Origin: Turnera subulata
Taxonomy: Eukaryota > Streptophyta > Magnoliopsida > Malpighiales > Passifloraceae
Length of the DNA: 64,000 bases
Assembly (NCBI GenBank): GCA_028386065.3
Contig: JAKUCV010004801.1
Location: 3,762 to 67,761 of the forward strand
Reading direction: 5' to 3'
Part shown: in pieces, positions 62,201 through 64,000 of the stretch
How positions within the stretch are numbered: position 1 is the stretch's first letter
Layout: every line of letters begins with the position of its first letter
Translations under genes and position numbers: made by a program
Notes under the pieces: model-generated
The model's database searches: none
Told to the model about the DNA's origin: nothing
The model's input: the letters and a program-made list of their open reading frames with translations, nothing else

Positions 62201-64000
62201 ATCATATTTTTCTAAGGACAAGAAATCTAACAAATCCTAAGACTACAAAATGTGTATTTAATCAAAAATAGATACTGAAAGTAGAAGGCAAATATTATAA
62301 ATAAGAAAATCTAGGAGAATAAAGTTTGAACTAGTTGGCATATGATCCAACTATTCAATTAGTACCCGGTTGAACTGGAGTGTTATCTTCAACATTAGAG
62401 CCTCTGCTCTCTTGATCTTCCTTGACCTCCTCCACAGACAAATAACTTGCAATCGAAGGACTATCTTTAACTGTAGAATTATCACCAAGAAGAAAATCCT
62501 TTTGGGTACCTGCATCCTCATGCTCTTGCACTTCCACTTCTGAAAGGTTTCCAGTATCTGCATCTTCATGCTCTCGTTCTTCCACAGCCTCCATGCCCGG
62601 GTTCCCAAAATTTGCAACCGATCCTTTCATATCATCAGAGGCTGCAAAAGGCAGAATGTGATGATCATCCAGAACCAAACTAGGTTCAGAAGCAGCACCT
62701 CGACACTCTTGCTCTTGCACTGCCTCTTTCTCATGGCACTTACAATTGGAATAAAAAGAAGCATCAGCTGTTCTATGAAATGAAAGATGATCTGAAAGGG
62801 TAGCATTACCTTTCAGATCTACATCATCATGCTTGTGCTCTTCCAAAGGCTTAGCAGGAGATAAAAGCAGTTTGCGACGTTTTCTCCGTTTTTTCTTGGC
62901 TTTCTCTGACATTCAGGAATGAAGAGAGTCAGTTGATGTATTCAAAAGACAGAGTCAGTTGATGTATTCAAAAGACAGAGTCAGTTGATGTATTCAAAAG
63001 ACAGAGTCAGTTGATGTATTCAAAAGACAGAGATGATAAGGATGGTGAGATCATCCCGTAATGTAAGAGGTAAAGCAACACAATGCAGAATCAAGTGTTC
63101 CGACAGACAAATGAAAAAAGTCTTTTTAAGTCTTTCCATGGAAGAAAACAGTAGTCATTTTTTTTATCAACAAACCATCTGTTTGAATATGGACAAAAAA
63201 CTTACAAAAACAAACAGAAAAAAACTGTTGCAACAAATAATTTTTTTTTTCAGGAAGAAGACTCTGAAGAGCAGAAACTTTTGCATAACACAAATATGAA
63301 CACCCTAACCTTAGACAAGATAAAGAATATCAAATTTACTTCCTAGTCATGCCAAAACCAAATCACATTTTTCTCAGGACAAGAAATCTAACAAATCCTA
63401 AGACTACAAAAAAGTGTGTTTAATTGAAAAGAGATACTGAAAGTAGAAAGCAAATATTGTAAATAAGAATAATCTAGGAGAATAAAGTTTGCTCTAGTTG
63501 GCATATGGTTCGACTACTCAAAAAGTACCCGGTTGAACTGGAGTGTTATCTTCAACATTAGGGTCTCTGTGCTCTTGATCTTCCTTGACCACCTCGACAG
63601 ATGAATAACTTGCAACTGAAGGATTGTCTTTAACTGTAGAATTGTCACCAAGAAAATCTTCTTGTAAACTCGTGGGCTTTTTCTCAGTAGAGGGAAGAAT
63701 ATTAATGTTTTCGGTCCAGATATCGGTTTTCATATCAGCCGTTGAAACAGCACTTAACTTGCTGTCAATAATTGAAGTCTGAGACAACAAATTCTCAGCT
63801 GAAACATCTAATTTGCCATCAGCAACACAGGCAGCATTTGAATCAATATCCATGGCAGAAGTCTGCTCTATTCCAGGAAAAATATCCTGCCCACCAGGCT
63901 TTTCATTTGCTCCAACACTCACAACTGGCACCTCATTTGACCGAGTCTCAGCCAAAAGAAAATTGCCATGCTTACTGTCAACCAGTGATGCAAAATCAAT
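59251..64000 (-). CDS. Unidentified protein with tandemly repeated basic/acidic exons (partial, 3' part of gene)
   Basis: Not recognised. The gene runs leftward and begins beyond the window. Exons on the complement: 63529 to past 64000; 62366-62905 (540 nt); 61674-61829 (156); 61282-61419 (138); 60999-61136 (138); 60529-60693 (165); 59934-60092 (159); 59251-59409 (159). Every junction is phase 1. Exons from 62905 downward begin with a Lys/Arg-rich block (EKAKKKRKK-like, a probable nuclear localisation signal), then LLSSSEPLEGHKHED, then an Asp/Ser-rich tail ending NSSIPSSPG. The 59251 copy has an in-frame TGA at 59375-59377, so the protein may end there. The upstream exon is acidic and low-complexity, without known domains. 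Composition suggests a nuclear, disordered protein; function unknown. Exon use is predicted, not shown. Confidence 0.65.
60879..61444. repeat. Recent 283-bp tandem duplication carrying one exon and flanking intron
   Basis: 60879-61161 and 61162-61444 are the same length and differ at only three positions that I can see: c/a in atcttcaggg, a/g in agaacagg and c/t in cacctaaatc. Each copy contains the complete 138-nt exon (60999-61136, 61282-61419) with its acceptor and donor. Confidence 0.95.
62162..62500. repeat. Segmental duplication, copy 1 (exon end plus intron)
   Basis: Highly similar to 63323-63660, at an offset of about 1.16 kb. It covers the intron end with atcaaatttacttcctagtc and the exon end encoding GDNSTVKD...VEDNTPVQPG. 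Small indels separate the two copies. Confidence 0.85.
62925..63028. repeat. 26-bp minisatellite, four perfect copies, in an intron
   Basis: The unit agagtcagttgatgtattca plus aaagac repeats at 62925, 62951, 62977 and 63003 without a visible mismatch. It lies about 20 nt upstream of the acceptor for the 540-nt exon in transcript orientation. Confidence 0.95.
63323..63660. repeat. Segmental duplication, copy 2 (exon end plus intron)
   Basis: Partner of 62162-62500. The encoded ends FLGDNSTVKDNPSVASYSSV and FLLGDNSTVKDSPSIASYLS are plainly homologous, and the intron sequence beside them is equally conserved. Confidence 0.85.

Overview
The window is nuclear DNA of a flowering plant, almost certainly a eudicot. 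It is AT-rich, its genes are split by GT-AG introns, and it carries a phototropin, an RNA polymerase III largest subunit, a CCT-motif protein, plant-type GH18 chitinase-like proteins and a Ty1/copia retrotransposon. I cannot name the species. All exon limits were placed by hand from splice consensus, reading phase and recognisable protein motifs.

Layout. 1-2537: repeat DNA resembling the LTR of a large Ty3/gypsy-type element. 2636-4030: two palindromic foldback units and a 141-bp tandem duplication, upstream of PHOT1. About 4375-14217 (+): PHOT1, a blue-light receptor kinase with two LOV domains; 22 coding exons, 990 aa, with an intron in the 5' leader. 14218-16308: spacer with a decayed LINE fragment, then a promoter with site II motifs, a TATA box and a telo-box. 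16309-35836 (+): NRPC1, the largest Pol III subunit; 27 exons, 1402 aa, several introns over 1.5 kb, one holding an inverted-repeat element. 36633-39132 (-): two-exon BTB/POZ gene convergent with NRPC1. 41220-44173 (+): tandem pair of GH18 chitinase-like genes, one intronless and one with an intron at the signal-peptide junction. 45999-50403 (+): complete copia element with matching LTRs and a 5-bp target duplication, broken by one stop codon early in gag, beside a tRNA-derived SINE-like sequence. 53355-55069 (+): three-exon CCT-motif gene with a duplicated 57-bp block in its promoter. 58640-64000 (-): the 3' part of a gene I cannot name, built of repeated exons.

The genes are independent units and I see no shared pathway, apart from the chitinase-like pair, which are tandem duplicates. 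The most unusual part is the right end. At least six related exons, plus a decayed copy, encode a Lys/Arg-rich block followed by an acidic block. All have the same 1-1 intron phase, so copies can be added, lost or skipped without changing frame. One duplication (283 bp, three differences) looks very recent, and one pair of copies has moved its splice donor while keeping phase.
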